From contig JAKSJQ010000004.1 in NCBI GenBank assembly GCA_024402115.1, positions 1 through 64,000 of the forward strand: 64,000 bases of DNA, in the 5' to 3' direction. The notes under the pieces are model-generated. The model saw only the letters and a program-made list of their open reading frames with translations, did no database searches and was not told the DNA's origin. Origin of the DNA: Bacteroidales bacterium (GTDB lineage Bacteria > Bacteroidota > Bacteroidia > Bacteroidales > UBA932). Positions 43,964 to 53,653 of this stretch are shown piece after piece; position 1 is the first letter of the stretch; every line of letters starts with the position of its first letter. A program made the translations under genes and the position numbers.

Positions 43964-45652
43964 ATTGGACGGAGTCGCCCCCTCCACTGCCATCTTGTAA
44001 GGCCAGTGACGGTCGTTCGAATTGTTCTCGTCCCACTTGTGACTTATATATTTCACTGGGGTCGCGGCGACTACAGCCCAGAGTCTCTTGGTATCTTCAG
44101 GGATAGTCCAGCTGATAGTCGTCTTGTACTCAGAATCAGCCGTAGCGACAGCTGTAGGGCTATAATAGCGGGTTGTGTTGTCTGAAGAGAGAGCCACGAA
44201 ACCGATAGTCCAGCCGCCATCGGTAGCAGTACCGGACTTGTTGTAGCCAGGTTCATTCGGAAGACCGACGAAATCGATGCTTATGTCGCTGCCTTTTACA
44301 TAGTTCTGAAGCCTGATGACATTGAAACCGGTAGCCTCAGGGCAGGTAGAAGCATCCACCTTGTAGTACCCGTCTTCACCCTTGGTCGACTTGTAGGCAA
44401 TCTTGTTGATATAGTTGATACCATCCTTGCGAAGTCCGTCGAAGTCCCAAGTCGCCACGCGCGAAGCATACTCATAGACATGCTGATTGAATTCGGCTAC
44501 GGAGAGGTCATGGACGGACATGTAGACCTCGAGCGCATCCTTAGGAGAACGGGCGTTCTTCCATACTTCTCCCACAGCCTCGATGCCATACCTGTCAGTC
44601 ATGTAATGGTGAATAAAATAGTTGCTGTAACGGTTGTCCTCGTGGAGAAGGTGCTTGTAGACACCCTTGCAATAGTCTGAGAAGTTGTAGTTGGTGAAAG
44701 TCTGCTCAGGGACCATCATATATGCCATCCACTGTGAGGTCTGCTCCCAGAATCCGTTACCCTGTCCGATGTCATATCGGAAGGAATATGTATTTACGTT
44801 AGTTGTTTCCTTGTTGTAAAGCTTGTCGCAGCCCACGATGTACTGGAATGAATGTCCGATCTCGTGTGCGAGTATTGGCTTGTCGGTAGCCCACTGGCCA
44901 TCAAGCCACAGGCAGCCGACCTGATTCTCAAGACCGGCACCTGTAGCTGCAGCTCCAGGAGTGGTCCAGTTGGTCGGGTAATAGAGGAAGATGTTGATCT
45001 TGTGCTTGTCAAGGATGGAATGGCCTTCCTCTGCGAACTTGAATACGTTCACATAGCTTTGGTAGCAGCTTTCAGCCCAATTGAGAAGGGCCTTCACGTC
45101 CACCTTGTACTTGGCGACATTGCCCGGATTGGTATCCACGCCGTCACCATAGTCGGGATCCCAGAAGAGTATGAAATGCTCGGACTGGGCGCTTCTGCCG
45201 AAGAACCACATGCCGTCGCTCGAGAAGAAGTCTTCCTTCTCGTACTCCTTAGGGACATAAATCTTGTTGTAGTCCGGAATCTGGTCCGGAGTGATCACCA
45301 GCGCACCGCGCTCCTGCACGACCTTGACGGTCTTATGGCTCTTACCGGAGCTGATGGTGATGCTTGCTTCTCTAGCCACAGGATCGCCGTTGGTCTGTGC
45401 CCTGACAAGGATCTTGTACTCCTTGTCCGCCTGTCCCATGGTCTGAGACATGCTGATCCAATCCGCGTCGGACACGGCATTCCACTCATAGGTCGACTTG
45501 ATTGTGAGATACTGCATCGCAGAAACTGCCTTGCTCGACATCTGGAGTTCAGTCTTGTCCAATGTTATGTCACCGAAGATTTCCGGTTCCTGCTTATTAC
45601 ATGAAACTGCTACGACAAGCAGAGTCAAAAGGCTGAGAAGATACTTTTTCAT
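43958..45652 (-). CDS. BACON-domain lipoprotein with HEXXH metallopeptidase-like domain
   Basis: This is a 564-residue lipoprotein from MKKYLLSLLTLLVVAVSC (lipobox AVSC, Cys18). Residues about 22-112 form a BACON domain, a beta-sandwich common in Bacteroidetes surface proteins that bind polymers or space out the catalytic part. The larger C-terminal part resembles the DUF6055 group and carries LAHEIGHSFQY (HEXXH, about 263) followed by FWEQTSQWMAY (about 300), a plausible third ligand Glu. It is therefore a likely surface zinc peptidase. It is the last gene of the SusCD operon, behind an internal hairpin. The enzymatic role is inferred from the motif. Confidence 0.75.
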   Translation of the reverse strand: MKKYLLSLLTLLVVAVSCNKQEPEIFGDITLDKTELQMSSKAVSAMQYLTIKSTYEWNAVSDADWISMSQTMGQADKEYKILVRAQTNGDPVAREASITISSGKSHKTVKVVQERGALVITPDQIPDYNKIYVPKEYEKEDFFSSDGMWFFGRSAQSEHFILFWDPDYGDGVDTNPGNVAKYKVDVKALLNWAESCYQSYVNVFKFAEEGHSILDKHKINIFLYYPTNWTTPGAAATGAGLENQVGCLWLDGQWATDKPILAHEIGHSFQYIVGCDKLYNKETTNVNTYSFRYDIGQGNGFWEQTSQWMAYMMVPEQTFTNYNFSDYCKGVYKHLLHEDNRYSNYFIHHYMTDRYGIEAVGEVWKNARSPKDALEVYMSVHDLSVAEFNQHVYEYASRVATWDFDGLRKDGINYINKIAYKSTKGEDGYYKVDASTCPEATGFNVIRLQNYVKGSDISIDFVGLPNEPGYNKSGTATDGGWTIGFVALSSDNTTRYYSPTAVATADSEYKTTISWTIPEDTKRLWAVVAATPVKYISHKWDENNSNDRHWPYKMAVEGATPSNI

Positions 45653-45665
45653 TTCTTTTTTATAA

Positions 45666-45696
45666 AAGGCCGCGGAGAAAAACACACCGCGGCCTT
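45666..45696 (-). terminator. Strong hairpin inside the SusCD operon
   Basis: A perfect 10-bp stem (AAGGCCGCGG with CCGCGGCCTT) and 11-base loop, followed on the minus strand by TTTTATA. It lies between the DUF4859 lipoprotein and the BACON metallopeptidase genes, so it probably attenuates the last gene relative to SusCD. Confidence 0.75.
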
Positions 45697-45715
45697 AATA
45701 GAGATTATTCAGAGA

Positions 45716-47368
45716 TTATTCTGCAACAGTGATGGTGACGGTAAGGTCGTTACCTGCCATCTTTGCCTTTGCAACATATACGTCGCCAACCTCGTACTGA
45801 TCGTTGTTACCAGGGTTCTTACCAAGGTAGAGGAGATTGTCGAGATCGAAGTCATAGTTCTCGGCATTGTACCACTGCCAGAATGCGATACCTGTATCCC
45901 AAGCACCTGCAGAACCGTCAGCCTTGAACCACTCGCCTGGAGCGTATGAAGACCACTTCTCGTATGCGTTGCCCTCAGCATCCACTGGATAGAAATCCTC
46001 GATGGTGAGCTCATCCACGTTGATGTCGAAGTAATCGTTGACGTATGCAGAGTTGATAGGGAATCCGAGGAGACCCCATGAATCATCGAGACCTGCCTTA
46101 GATACGGTAGCGTTGATGTTGAATGCAGTTCCGTCGAGCTCCCAGCTGTAAGAGTTAGCACCGATCACGCCAGCACCTGAAGTAGGAAGGTCAGCATGGT
46201 AGTGTACGTTTACAGTGAAGGTCTTGTCACCCATGACAGCCTTTGAGGTAACGGTCTTGCCGTCGAGCTCTGCGATGTTGCCAGGGTTGGTACCGATGCA
46301 GAGGAGGCCCTCAGTGTAGTGACCCTCGTACATATTCTCGCCGAAGTTGAGGAACCAGTATGCCCTGCCGTCAGCCCAGGTACAAGGAGAACCATCCTCG
46401 AGAACCCAGTTGCCGATATAGCCGGTGGTCCACTTCTCGCCCTTCACGCCTTCTGCGTCAACCGGGTAGAAGTAGTCGAAGTCAGCAAGTACGCTGAGAT
46501 CCTCGACACCGAGATACTCCTTGAGAGCGTCTGGATCGATGGTGGTCATGAGGTATACCCAATCCTCGATAGAAGAGATATGGGCATCAACGTCTACGGT
46601 GATACCGTCCTCGCCCATTACCCAGATGTACTGGTGGTTACCGTAAGCCGCAGCCTGGTAAGCCATACCATTGTTGCCTGCAGTGAGGTAATCAGCTGGA
46701 CCTTCCGGCTCTGTAGGTGGAACATACTCCTCGCCCAAGTACTTGACAGAGATGATGAAATCAACCTTCCTGTCACCGAGAGTGATCACACACTTTGACT
46801 GGTTTGTAGTTCCGGCAAGCTTTGGAGTGTTACCAGGGTTACCACCGATGATGAACATACCCTTATGGCTTGAATACTCGTAGTCATAGCTTGACTCATC
46901 AGCATTGATGTACCACTGCCAGTACATTGTACCGCCTGAACCGCTGTGAACGCCGTCTGCGTCGATCCACATACCAGGAGTGTATGATGTCCAAGCCTGT
47001 GCAGAACCGTCAGGATCATAAGCCTGGAAATTTGCAAAGATTTCAGCAGGGCCTACGCCATCAAGGAAAGCGGAGATTGAGTTCATGTCCATGTAGAAAT
47101 GGCCGATCTCCCAACCCTGTGAGATTGTGTTATACTCTTCAATGTCAATTTCGAGATTGACATTGATCACATCAGCATCAGCCTTCCATGACCAGGTTGA
47201 TTTATTGTACGGGGTCTCATCCTCTCCGAAGAAGAGCTTGCCCGAACCCTCATACACGATAACCGGCTCTGGAAGCGGCTCGATAGGGAGCTTGTCAGTA
47301 TCATACACAGGTGCGCAGGCAGAGAGTGCGAGAGCAGCAAGTGCGATTGTATAGAATTTGTTTGTCAT
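45716..47368 (-). CDS. Surface lipoprotein with three DUF4859-like repeats
   Basis: This is a 550-residue lipoprotein (lipobox LSAC, Cys18) built from three related beta-rich units of about 160-170 residues (roughly 45-205, 220-380 and 390-548). Each unit holds a block like FYPVDAEG..EKW, then a PG.W..DGS/DG segment, a W.FWQW/YWFLNF aromatic strand, a LYLGKNPGN or FIIGGNPGN turn, and a KAKM..VTITV strand. It occupies the slot of SusE/SusF-type binding proteins directly after SusD. The rows of exposed Trp/Tyr suggest ligand binding. The ligand is unknown. The repeats have diverged, so they are not a recent duplication. Confidence 0.8.
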   Translation of the reverse strand: MTNKFYTIALAALALSACAPVYDTDKLPIEPLPEPVIVYEGSGKLFFGEDETPYNKSTWSWKADADVINVNLEIDIEEYNTISQGWEIGHFYMDMNSISAFLDGVGPAEIFANFQAYDPDGSAQAWTSYTPGMWIDADGVHSGSGGTMYWQWYINADESSYDYEYSSHKGMFIIGGNPGNTPKLAGTTNQSKCVITLGDRKVDFIISVKYLGEEYVPPTEPEGPADYLTAGNNGMAYQAAAYGNHQYIWVMGEDGITVDVDAHISSIEDWVYLMTTIDPDALKEYLGVEDLSVLADFDYFYPVDAEGVKGEKWTTGYIGNWVLEDGSPCTWADGRAYWFLNFGENMYEGHYTEGLLCIGTNPGNIAELDGKTVTSKAVMGDKTFTVNVHYHADLPTSGAGVIGANSYSWELDGTAFNINATVSKAGLDDSWGLLGFPINSAYVNDYFDINVDELTIEDFYPVDAEGNAYEKWSSYAPGEWFKADGSAGAWDTGIAFWQWYNAENYDFDLDNLLYLGKNPGNNDQYEVGDVYVAKAKMAGNDLTVTITVAE

Positions 47369-47391
47369 AGTATCCTATTTTTATATGGTTA

Positions 47392-49227
47392 TTACATATC
47401 AGCTGGGATAGGATCGTCGATAGCCACATCTGCCGCGAACTTGCCGTTGACAGACTCGTAACCTGGGTTCTGACCCATGTTGCTGTTGTCCTGCTGGTCT
47501 GACCTCGCGATTGGGAAGATGGCCTTGGTGTCATCCGCGTCAGCGGTATGGTTGTACCAGTTCCTGGTGCTGAATGTACCGAAACGGATCATCTGGGTAC
47601 GACGCATGCCCTCGAGAGCGAACTCATAACCCCACTCGTCATACATACCGGCGAGATAGATAGGATCGTTGTCCTTGCCTGAAGGCTGAGCGACCTGTGA
47701 TGCAACGAGCTCTGCAGCCCTGTTGTTGTCGTCCCAGTTGTGGAACACACCGTAGTTCTTGATGTCGTCCTCATTGATGTCACCATAGGTGAGAAGACCA
47801 TACTGAACGCGGGACTTGGTGGCTCTGAGCTCAGCTTCGGTGATCTCGGTGTCTACTGACCTGCCGCGTACGGCATTCACATACTCTACAGCGCTCTTGT
47901 GACCAGACTGGCCACGGAGGATACACTCAGCTGCGGTGTAGTAAGCCTCTGCAAGACGGAAGTATGATACGTCGTTGCCCCAATGGTTCATCTTTGGAAC
48001 GCCAGGGTTCACCTGATACTTGTTCTGACGGCAACCGAAATCGATATGGGTGAATGACTTGCTGCCATCGCTGCTGTCACCTGAGATTGAAGGGAGGTAG
48101 TTGAGGCAGTACCATGCGATGTTCTGGTTCTTCACGTCGTCCTCAGTGTATGAGTTCTTGGTGTTGTTAGGGTCGTTCTTCATCTGAGGGCCCATGAGCC
48201 AGGTCTTTGCAAGACGCTTGTCGTTCTCAGCGTAAGACTTGATGAACTGAGGGTTACCGCAGTTGCCACCCCAGGTTGAGTTTGCATAACCGAAGTGGTC
48301 ACGGCCCTGTGAAGGTGGATAGAACTTCATACCCATAGAGAAGATCTGCTCACCGGTGTTGTAGGTCTCATCGTAAGGGATACCGAAGATGATCTCTGGA
48401 TTTGACTCGTCAACATCCCACTTGAAGTTGTCAGAGTAGTCAGCTGCGAGGCTGTACGGGCTGTTCTCGATGATGTCCTCAGCGAGCTTGAGAGCCTTGT
48501 CATATGCAGGGGTGCCGGTGTAGACCTCGGCGTTGAGATATACTCTCATGAGGCACATCTTCGCGCCCCACATGTTGATACGGGCGTAGTCGCTCTTTGC
48601 AGTTGAGAGGACACCGTTTGCGATGACTTCCTCAAGCTGCTTTGTAACGAACTCGTATACGCGGCGGCGGGTGCTCTGCTTAGGGTTGACCATGTCACCT
48701 TTCTCGTCATACTCGACTGCGAAAGAGGTTACGAGAGGAACGTTGCCGTGTGAGTCGAGAAGGAGAGCGTACCAGGTGGCACGGATTGCCTTCAACTCAT
48801 CGATGGCAGCCGCGGTAAGGTCACCTGCAGGAAGCGAGCCGTCCTTGAGCTGGTCGAGGACCTTGTTTGCAGAGTTGATACCTGAGAAGGCTGAGTAGTA
48901 GAGTGAAGCAGGAGAACCTGGATCCTCTGCAGTCCACTTGTGCCAGTGCATTCTCTTGTAGACACCACCATCATCCCAGCCGTTAGGACGGGTAGGAGTG
49001 ATTACAACATCAGCAGCCTCTTCCATGCAATCGAAGAAACCATACCAGTCCATGAAGGCTCCGAATGGTGAGTAAGCGTTTGCGAGGAGGGCAACAACGT
49101 CCTGGTCTGTAGGTGTGAAGTCCTTCTGTACGACCTCTGAGAAGGCGTGCTCCTCGAGGTTGAAACATGAGGTGAACATTACAGACGCAGCACCAAATGC
49201 AAGTATTGATTTGATTATTCTTTTCAT
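47392..49227 (-). CDS. SusD/RagB-family nutrient-binding lipoprotein
   Basis: This is a 611-residue outer-membrane lipoprotein (lipobox FTSC, Cys21) that caps the SusC channel and captures the substrate. The start FNLEEHAFSEVVQKDF and the TPR-like segments (YYSAFSGINSANKVLDQL, then LKAIRATWYALLLDSHG, about 105-160) are typical. FRLAEAYYTAAECILRG (about 430) and the C-terminal GMRRTQMIRFGTF (about 560) are the most conserved SusD blocks. It lies 12 bases after SusC. The RagAB branch of this family takes up peptides rather than glycans, which suits the neighbouring peptidases. Confidence 0.93.
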   Translation of the reverse strand: MKRIIKSILAFGAASVMFTSCFNLEEHAFSEVVQKDFTPTDQDVVALLANAYSPFGAFMDWYGFFDCMEEAADVVITPTRPNGWDDGGVYKRMHWHKWTAEDPGSPASLYYSAFSGINSANKVLDQLKDGSLPAGDLTAAAIDELKAIRATWYALLLDSHGNVPLVTSFAVEYDEKGDMVNPKQSTRRRVYEFVTKQLEEVIANGVLSTAKSDYARINMWGAKMCLMRVYLNAEVYTGTPAYDKALKLAEDIIENSPYSLAADYSDNFKWDVDESNPEIIFGIPYDETYNTGEQIFSMGMKFYPPSQGRDHFGYANSTWGGNCGNPQFIKSYAENDKRLAKTWLMGPQMKNDPNNTKNSYTEDDVKNQNIAWYCLNYLPSISGDSSDGSKSFTHIDFGCRQNKYQVNPGVPKMNHWGNDVSYFRLAEAYYTAAECILRGQSGHKSAVEYVNAVRGRSVDTEITEAELRATKSRVQYGLLTYGDINEDDIKNYGVFHNWDDNNRAAELVASQVAQPSGKDNDPIYLAGMYDEWGYEFALEGMRRTQMIRFGTFSTRNWYNHTADADDTKAIFPIARSDQQDNSNMGQNPGYESVNGKFAADVAIDDPIPADM

Positions 49228-49239
49228 GTTGCGTTCAAA

Positions 49240-52200
49240 TTAGAAGGTGAGGTTCAAACCGAAGGTGTATGAGCGGACGGTAGGATACTTGTCACGCTCG
49301 TCGGTACCTGCGGTGTAGCCGATTGATGGAACTTCAGGATCGAGACCTGAGTACTTGGTGATGGTTGCAAGGTTGTTGACAGTTCCGTATACGCGGATGC
49401 GCTTGATGAACTTGTTCTCCTTGAACTTGTAGTTGTAACCGAGAGTGAGGTTGTCGATCTTCCAGTAATCACCGTTCTCTACGAAGTAGCTGACAGCTCT
49501 CTGAACGTCAGTGATAGGAGTCTTCTCACCGGTCTTCTCACCAGTACGTGAGTCAACTGCCTCGTGGAGGTCATAAGCGCTCTTGAGGACGTTGTACTGG
49601 AAGCTTGAGTATGAAGTACCGTAGAAGAGCTTCTGCATGTTGAGGATCTGGAAACCGAATGCACCACGCATGGTGATTGCGAGATCGAATCCCTTATAGC
49701 GGAAGTTGTTGGTCCAACCGAGGTTGTAGCGAGGCACACCGTTACCGAGTACCTGGTAGTCAGCCTCAGATGCGTTCTCAGCAAGGTCATAGTACTTGCT
49801 TACAGGAACGCCATTATCATCCTTGCGGATCCTCTCGACAACCCACTTACCCTTGTTATCGACACCGATAGACTTGAGGTTGTAGATGTTACCGAGCGGC
49901 CAGCCCACCTTCACGATGTGTGAGTACTTCTGGACAGGCTCTGAGATGTAGCCCTCATAGAAGTAGTCTGAATCAGACTTGTAGGTATCTGATGAGAGGG
50001 AAACGAGGACGTTCTTGTTGTAAGAACCAGTGATCGCCATGTCCCATGAGAAGTTCTTGGTGAGGACTGGAGTAGCGTTGATGAGCACCTCGACACCACG
50101 GTTCTGGATATGGGCACCGTTGGCCATGATCTTGCCGTACTGATAAGGAGGGACAGGAACGCTGTACCAGTAGAGTGCATCCTTGGTGTCTCTCTGGTAG
50201 AAGTCGATGCTACCGCTGAGTCTCTCGTCGAGGACTGCGAAGTCGAGACCTACGTTGTACTCGAACTTCTTCTCCCAGTGGAGTTCTGCGTTGTCGTTAC
50301 GTACAGGGCTGAGAGTCTTGATCCAGGTTCCGTTGTAACGATATGAACCTGAGTAGTCAAGAGACTGGAGTGACTGGTAAGGGCTGGTGACATCGATACC
50401 GGTGATACCGAAACCTGCACGGAGCTTGAGGTTGTCGAGCCACTTGATGTCCTTCATGAAGCCCTCGTTGTTGATACGCCAACCGGCTGATACGCCTGGG
50501 AAGTTACCCCAATGCCTGTCAGAACCGAACTTTGAAGAACCGTCACGACGGATGGAAGCCATGAGGAGGTAGCGGTCATCGTAGTTGTAGGTTGCACGGG
50601 CGAAGAGACCGATGAGCTTGGTCTCCTGCTTGTATGAAGAAATGGATGCCTGACCACGGTTGATGGCGTCACCCATCTCAAGCTTGTTCCAGGTGTAAGC
50701 ATCTGAAGGGAAGTCGTAGGTGCTTGCAGAGAACCTCTCGCTGGTGTGGTCCTCATAAGAGTAACCTGCGACTGCAGTGATATGATGCTTGCCGAAGTCC
50801 TGAACGTAGCTTGCAGAAAGCTCGAGCATGTTGCTTATGTATTCTGAAGCGTTGCGGCCTGCCTGACCGTTACGTCCGTCCTTGGTGGTTGACTCATCCT
50901 TGCGGGTGTTGTAGTAGCCACCGATAGAGTTCTGACCCTTGCGCACGTAGAGAGCCTTGAGAGTGAGCTGCTCGATAGGCTTGAGCTCAGCGATACCGTT
51001 GAAGCGGACGTTCCTGCTGCGAGACTCACCGAGCTGCTCGTTGATGATGCTGAGCGGGTTCTGGTAGAAGTAGATGTCACGCTTGGTGTACATGCCGTCC
51101 TCGTCGTATACAGGCTCGAGTGGAGAGTGGATACATGCCTGACGGTATACATAGTTTGCGTCGAAACGTGAATCTCTCTTGGTCTCATCGGCCATCACCT
51201 CAGCAGAGAGCTTGAGCATGTCGTCGAAGAGATACTGAGAAACGAGCGCACGGGCACGGATTGTCTGAGAACCGGTGTTCTTGATGGTACCCTGACGGTC
51301 GTTGTAAGAGATGTTTGCGGTATAGGTGTTATGCTTGGTACCGCCCATGATGGAGAGATTGTGGTTGTGAGAGATTGCTGTGCGGCTGATCTCCTTGAGC
51401 CAGTCGGTCGCCTTCTCTGCGTTGTTACCCTGAGCGTCAAGGAACTCACCGCGGGCACCCACGAAGTTGTAACCCTGCGCACGGAGGTCGGTAAGGGCCT
51501 TCGCATCGAGGAAGTCAGGGGTCTTGAGCCAGGTAGAGGCTGAGACATAACCGTTATACTCGACAGTTGCAGGCATCTCGCGCTTTGCGTTCTTGGTGGT
51601 GATGATGATCACACCGTTGGTACCGCGGGTACCGTAGATCGCAGTCGCAGAACCATCCTTGAGGACGTCGATGCTCTCGATGTCCTCAGGAGCCACTGTT
51701 GAAAGTGAGCCTGGGATACCGTCCACGAGGACGAGAGGGTCTGAAGTTCCGAGGAGTGATGAAGTACCACGGAGAGAGACTGCTGAAGAAGCGGTAGGGT
51801 CACCTGAAGGGAGGTTGATGGAGAGACCTGCAACCTTACCCTGGATGAGCTGACCTGCATCAGTGACAGCACCGGCATTGAATGCATCTGACTTGATGCT
51901 CTGAACCGATGAAGTGACATCGGCCTTCTTCTGGGTACCGTAACCGATGGCCACGGCCTCCTGGAGGAATGAGGCAGACTCTTCGAGGACTACGTCAATG
52001 ACAGCCCTTGAACCGACGGTCTCCTCAACTGTGGTGTAACCGATGCATGAGAACTGGAGGACTGAGTTGGAGCCGGCTACCGAGATGGTGTAAGTACCAT
52101 CCACGTCAGCAACAACTCCGTTGGTCGTACCAACTTCCATGACGGCTGCGCCGATGATCGGCTCACCGTTTGCGTCGGTGATCTTTCCCTTTACGGGAGT

Positions 52201-52272
52201 TGCGGCGAAGGCCTGAGCCATCGAAGCGACTGCGAAAAGGGAAACAAGCAAAAGTTTGATTGAACCTTTCAT
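49240..52272 (-). CDS. SusC/RagA-family TonB-dependent outer-membrane transporter
   Basis: This is a 1,010-residue TonB-dependent porin. Signal peptide (ending AFA), an N-terminal carboxypeptidase-like CNA domain (VKGKITDANGEPIIGAAVM, about 25-105), the SusC plug with EAVAIGYGTQKKADVT (about 115-130), VDGIPGSLSTVAPEDIESID, and a 22-strand barrel ending in the aromatic C-terminus LNLTF. The frame continues upstream to 52341, but the ATG at 52272 gives the proper signal peptide and follows a TATATTTG box. It pairs with SusD next to it. No ECF sigma, anti-sigma or hybrid sensor gene lies beside the locus, so its regulator is elsewhere. Confidence 0.95.
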   Translation of the reverse strand: MKGSIKLLLVSLFAVASMAQAFAATPVKGKITDANGEPIIGAAVMEVGTTNGVVADVDGTYTISVAGSNSVLQFSCIGYTTVEETVGSRAVIDVVLEESASFLQEAVAIGYGTQKKADVTSSVQSIKSDAFNAGAVTDAGQLIQGKVAGLSINLPSGDPTASSAVSLRGTSSLLGTSDPLVLVDGIPGSLSTVAPEDIESIDVLKDGSATAIYGTRGTNGVIIITTKNAKREMPATVEYNGYVSASTWLKTPDFLDAKALTDLRAQGYNFVGARGEFLDAQGNNAEKATDWLKEISRTAISHNHNLSIMGGTKHNTYTANISYNDRQGTIKNTGSQTIRARALVSQYLFDDMLKLSAEVMADETKRDSRFDANYVYRQACIHSPLEPVYDEDGMYTKRDIYFYQNPLSIINEQLGESRSRNVRFNGIAELKPIEQLTLKALYVRKGQNSIGGYYNTRKDESTTKDGRNGQAGRNASEYISNMLELSASYVQDFGKHHITAVAGYSYEDHTSERFSASTYDFPSDAYTWNKLEMGDAINRGQASISSYKQETKLIGLFARATYNYDDRYLLMASIRRDGSSKFGSDRHWGNFPGVSAGWRINNEGFMKDIKWLDNLKLRAGFGITGIDVTSPYQSLQSLDYSGSYRYNGTWIKTLSPVRNDNAELHWEKKFEYNVGLDFAVLDERLSGSIDFYQRDTKDALYWYSVPVPPYQYGKIMANGAHIQNRGVEVLINATPVLTKNFSWDMAITGSYNKNVLVSLSSDTYKSDSDYFYEGYISEPVQKYSHIVKVGWPLGNIYNLKSIGVDNKGKWVVERIRKDDNGVPVSKYYDLAENASEADYQVLGNGVPRYNLGWTNNFRYKGFDLAITMRGAFGFQILNMQKLFYGTSYSSFQYNVLKSAYDLHEAVDSRTGEKTGEKTPITDVQRAVSYFVENGDYWKIDNLTLGYNYKFKENKFIKRIRVYGTVNNLATITKYSGLDPEVPSIGYTAGTDERDKYPTVRSYTFGLNLTF

Positions 52273-52328
52273 GTTTTTGTTAGTTTGGTGAAAATATGAG
52301 TTATTGTGTCTTTCAATCTTAAACTTCG

Positions 52329-52336
52329 CAAATATA
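52329..52336 (-). promoter_or_regulatory. -7 box for the SusCD operon
   Basis: Minus-strand TATATTTG, 57 bases before the SusC ATG. A second TAnnTTTG match (TACATTTG, 52399-52392) lies further upstream. Neither has a good -33. Confidence 0.45.
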
Positions 52337-52449
52337 CTCACTACATGCTATATATAAGGATAAAAAAGTCCAAGCGAATGTCAAAATAGTACAAATGTAC
52401 AGCCCCGCATGCACTGTCGTGCCGGCAGCCGTGACATAATGTCGTTCGC

Positions 52450-53652
52450 ATGGTATTTGCAGTATGGATGCAGCATATGAACAGATACACCGAATACCTC
52501 AAGTCGATAATCTCACTCTCCGAGCATCTCGACGTAGCTGCAGCCGGCGCCAACATACGAAAGAACATAGCCTTCAGAGGGCCCAACGTATACATTCTTG
52601 CGTGTGCGATAATCATCGCATCCGTGGGCCTCAACGTGAACTCGATTCCGGTGATCATCGGTGCGATGCTCATCTCCCCTCTCATGAGCCCTATCATCGG
52701 ATTCGGACTGGGACTGGGCACCAGCGACGACGAGCTGATGCGCTCTTCGCTGAAGAACTTCGCGGTCATGGTGGTCATATCGATACTCGCGTCGACCATC
52801 TACTTCTTCATCACCCCGCTCAAGCTCAATGAGCCGACCGAACTTCTCGCACGAACCAATCCGACCATCTACGACGTGCTCATCGCGCTCTTCGGAGGAT
52901 TCGCGGGAACGCTCGAGACCACCAGGAAGGAGAAGGGTACGGTGATGTCCGGAGTTGCGATCGCGACCGCGCTCATGCCACCGCTGTGCACCGCAGGATA
53001 CGGCATCGCCGTTCTCAACATCCACTACCTGACCGGAGCGCTCTACCTCTTCACAATCAACAGCATCTTCATCGCCCTGTCCGTATTCATCTCCGCAAAG
53101 TATCTCGGATTCGAGCCGGTGAAGTACGAGGATCAGGAGAAGAAGGCACGCCTGAGGAAGAGGGTCTGGGCCATAGTTGCCATCCTCATCATCCCGAGTT
53201 GCTGGTCTGCATTCAACATAATCAAGGAGAACAACTTCTCGGTCAACGCAGAGAACCTCGTGCGCAAGTACAAGACCATAGGCGCAAGTTACATCTACGA
53301 CTACAAGGTCCACACGGATGTCCGTCCGTATAATATAGAGGTGTTCATAGCCGGAGAAGGGCTCAACGAGGCGCAGAAGGAGATAATCTACATAGACGGA
53401 GAGTCCATCGGACTCACCCGCCAGCAGATATTCTTCCGCCAGGATGCCGCAGACAACACCAAGATGACCGAGGCGGAGATAGTGCGCGGAATCCAGGAAT
53501 ACTACGACGGCAGGATACAGGAGCTCAACAGGACCATCCAGGAGCTCCAGACAGAACTGGCACGGTACAAGCCGGCGGACGCTCCGGCCGCAGGTGCCGA
53601 CTCATCCGCCGTGAACAGTCCATCCGAGCCCCAATCGACTTCAGGGAAGTAG
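52450..53652 (+). CDS. DUF389 membrane protein
   Basis: This is an inner-membrane protein of about 400 residues of the DUF389/TIGR00341 family. Roughly six hydrophobic segments cover residues 45-240 with the family blocks GLNVNSIPVIIGAMLISPLM and GVAIATALMPPLCTAGYG. A soluble tail of about 150 residues follows, ending in a coiled coil (about 345-375) and a low-complexity Pro/Ala/Ser end. The family function is not established. An internal start at 52477 (MNRYTEYLKSI) is equally good. It is divergent from SusC and converges with the nucleoside kinase gene, one base apart. Confidence 0.85.
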   Translation: MVFAVWMQHMNRYTEYLKSIISLSEHLDVAAAGANIRKNIAFRGPNVYILACAIIIASVGLNVNSIPVIIGAMLISPLMSPIIGFGLGLGTSDDELMRSSLKNFAVMVVISILASTIYFFITPLKLNEPTELLARTNPTIYDVLIALFGGFAGTLETTRKEKGTVMSGVAIATALMPPLCTAGYGIAVLNIHYLTGALYLFTINSIFIALSVFISAKYLGFEPVKYEDQEKKARLRKRVWAIVAILIIPSCWSAFNIIKENNFSVNAENLVRKYKTIGASYIYDYKVHTDVRPYNIEVFIAGEGLNEAQKEIIYIDGESIGLTRQQIFFRQDAADNTKMTEAEIVRGIQEYYDGRIQELNRTIQELQTELARYKPADAPAAGADSSAVNSPSEPQSTSGK

Positions 53653-53653
53653 G

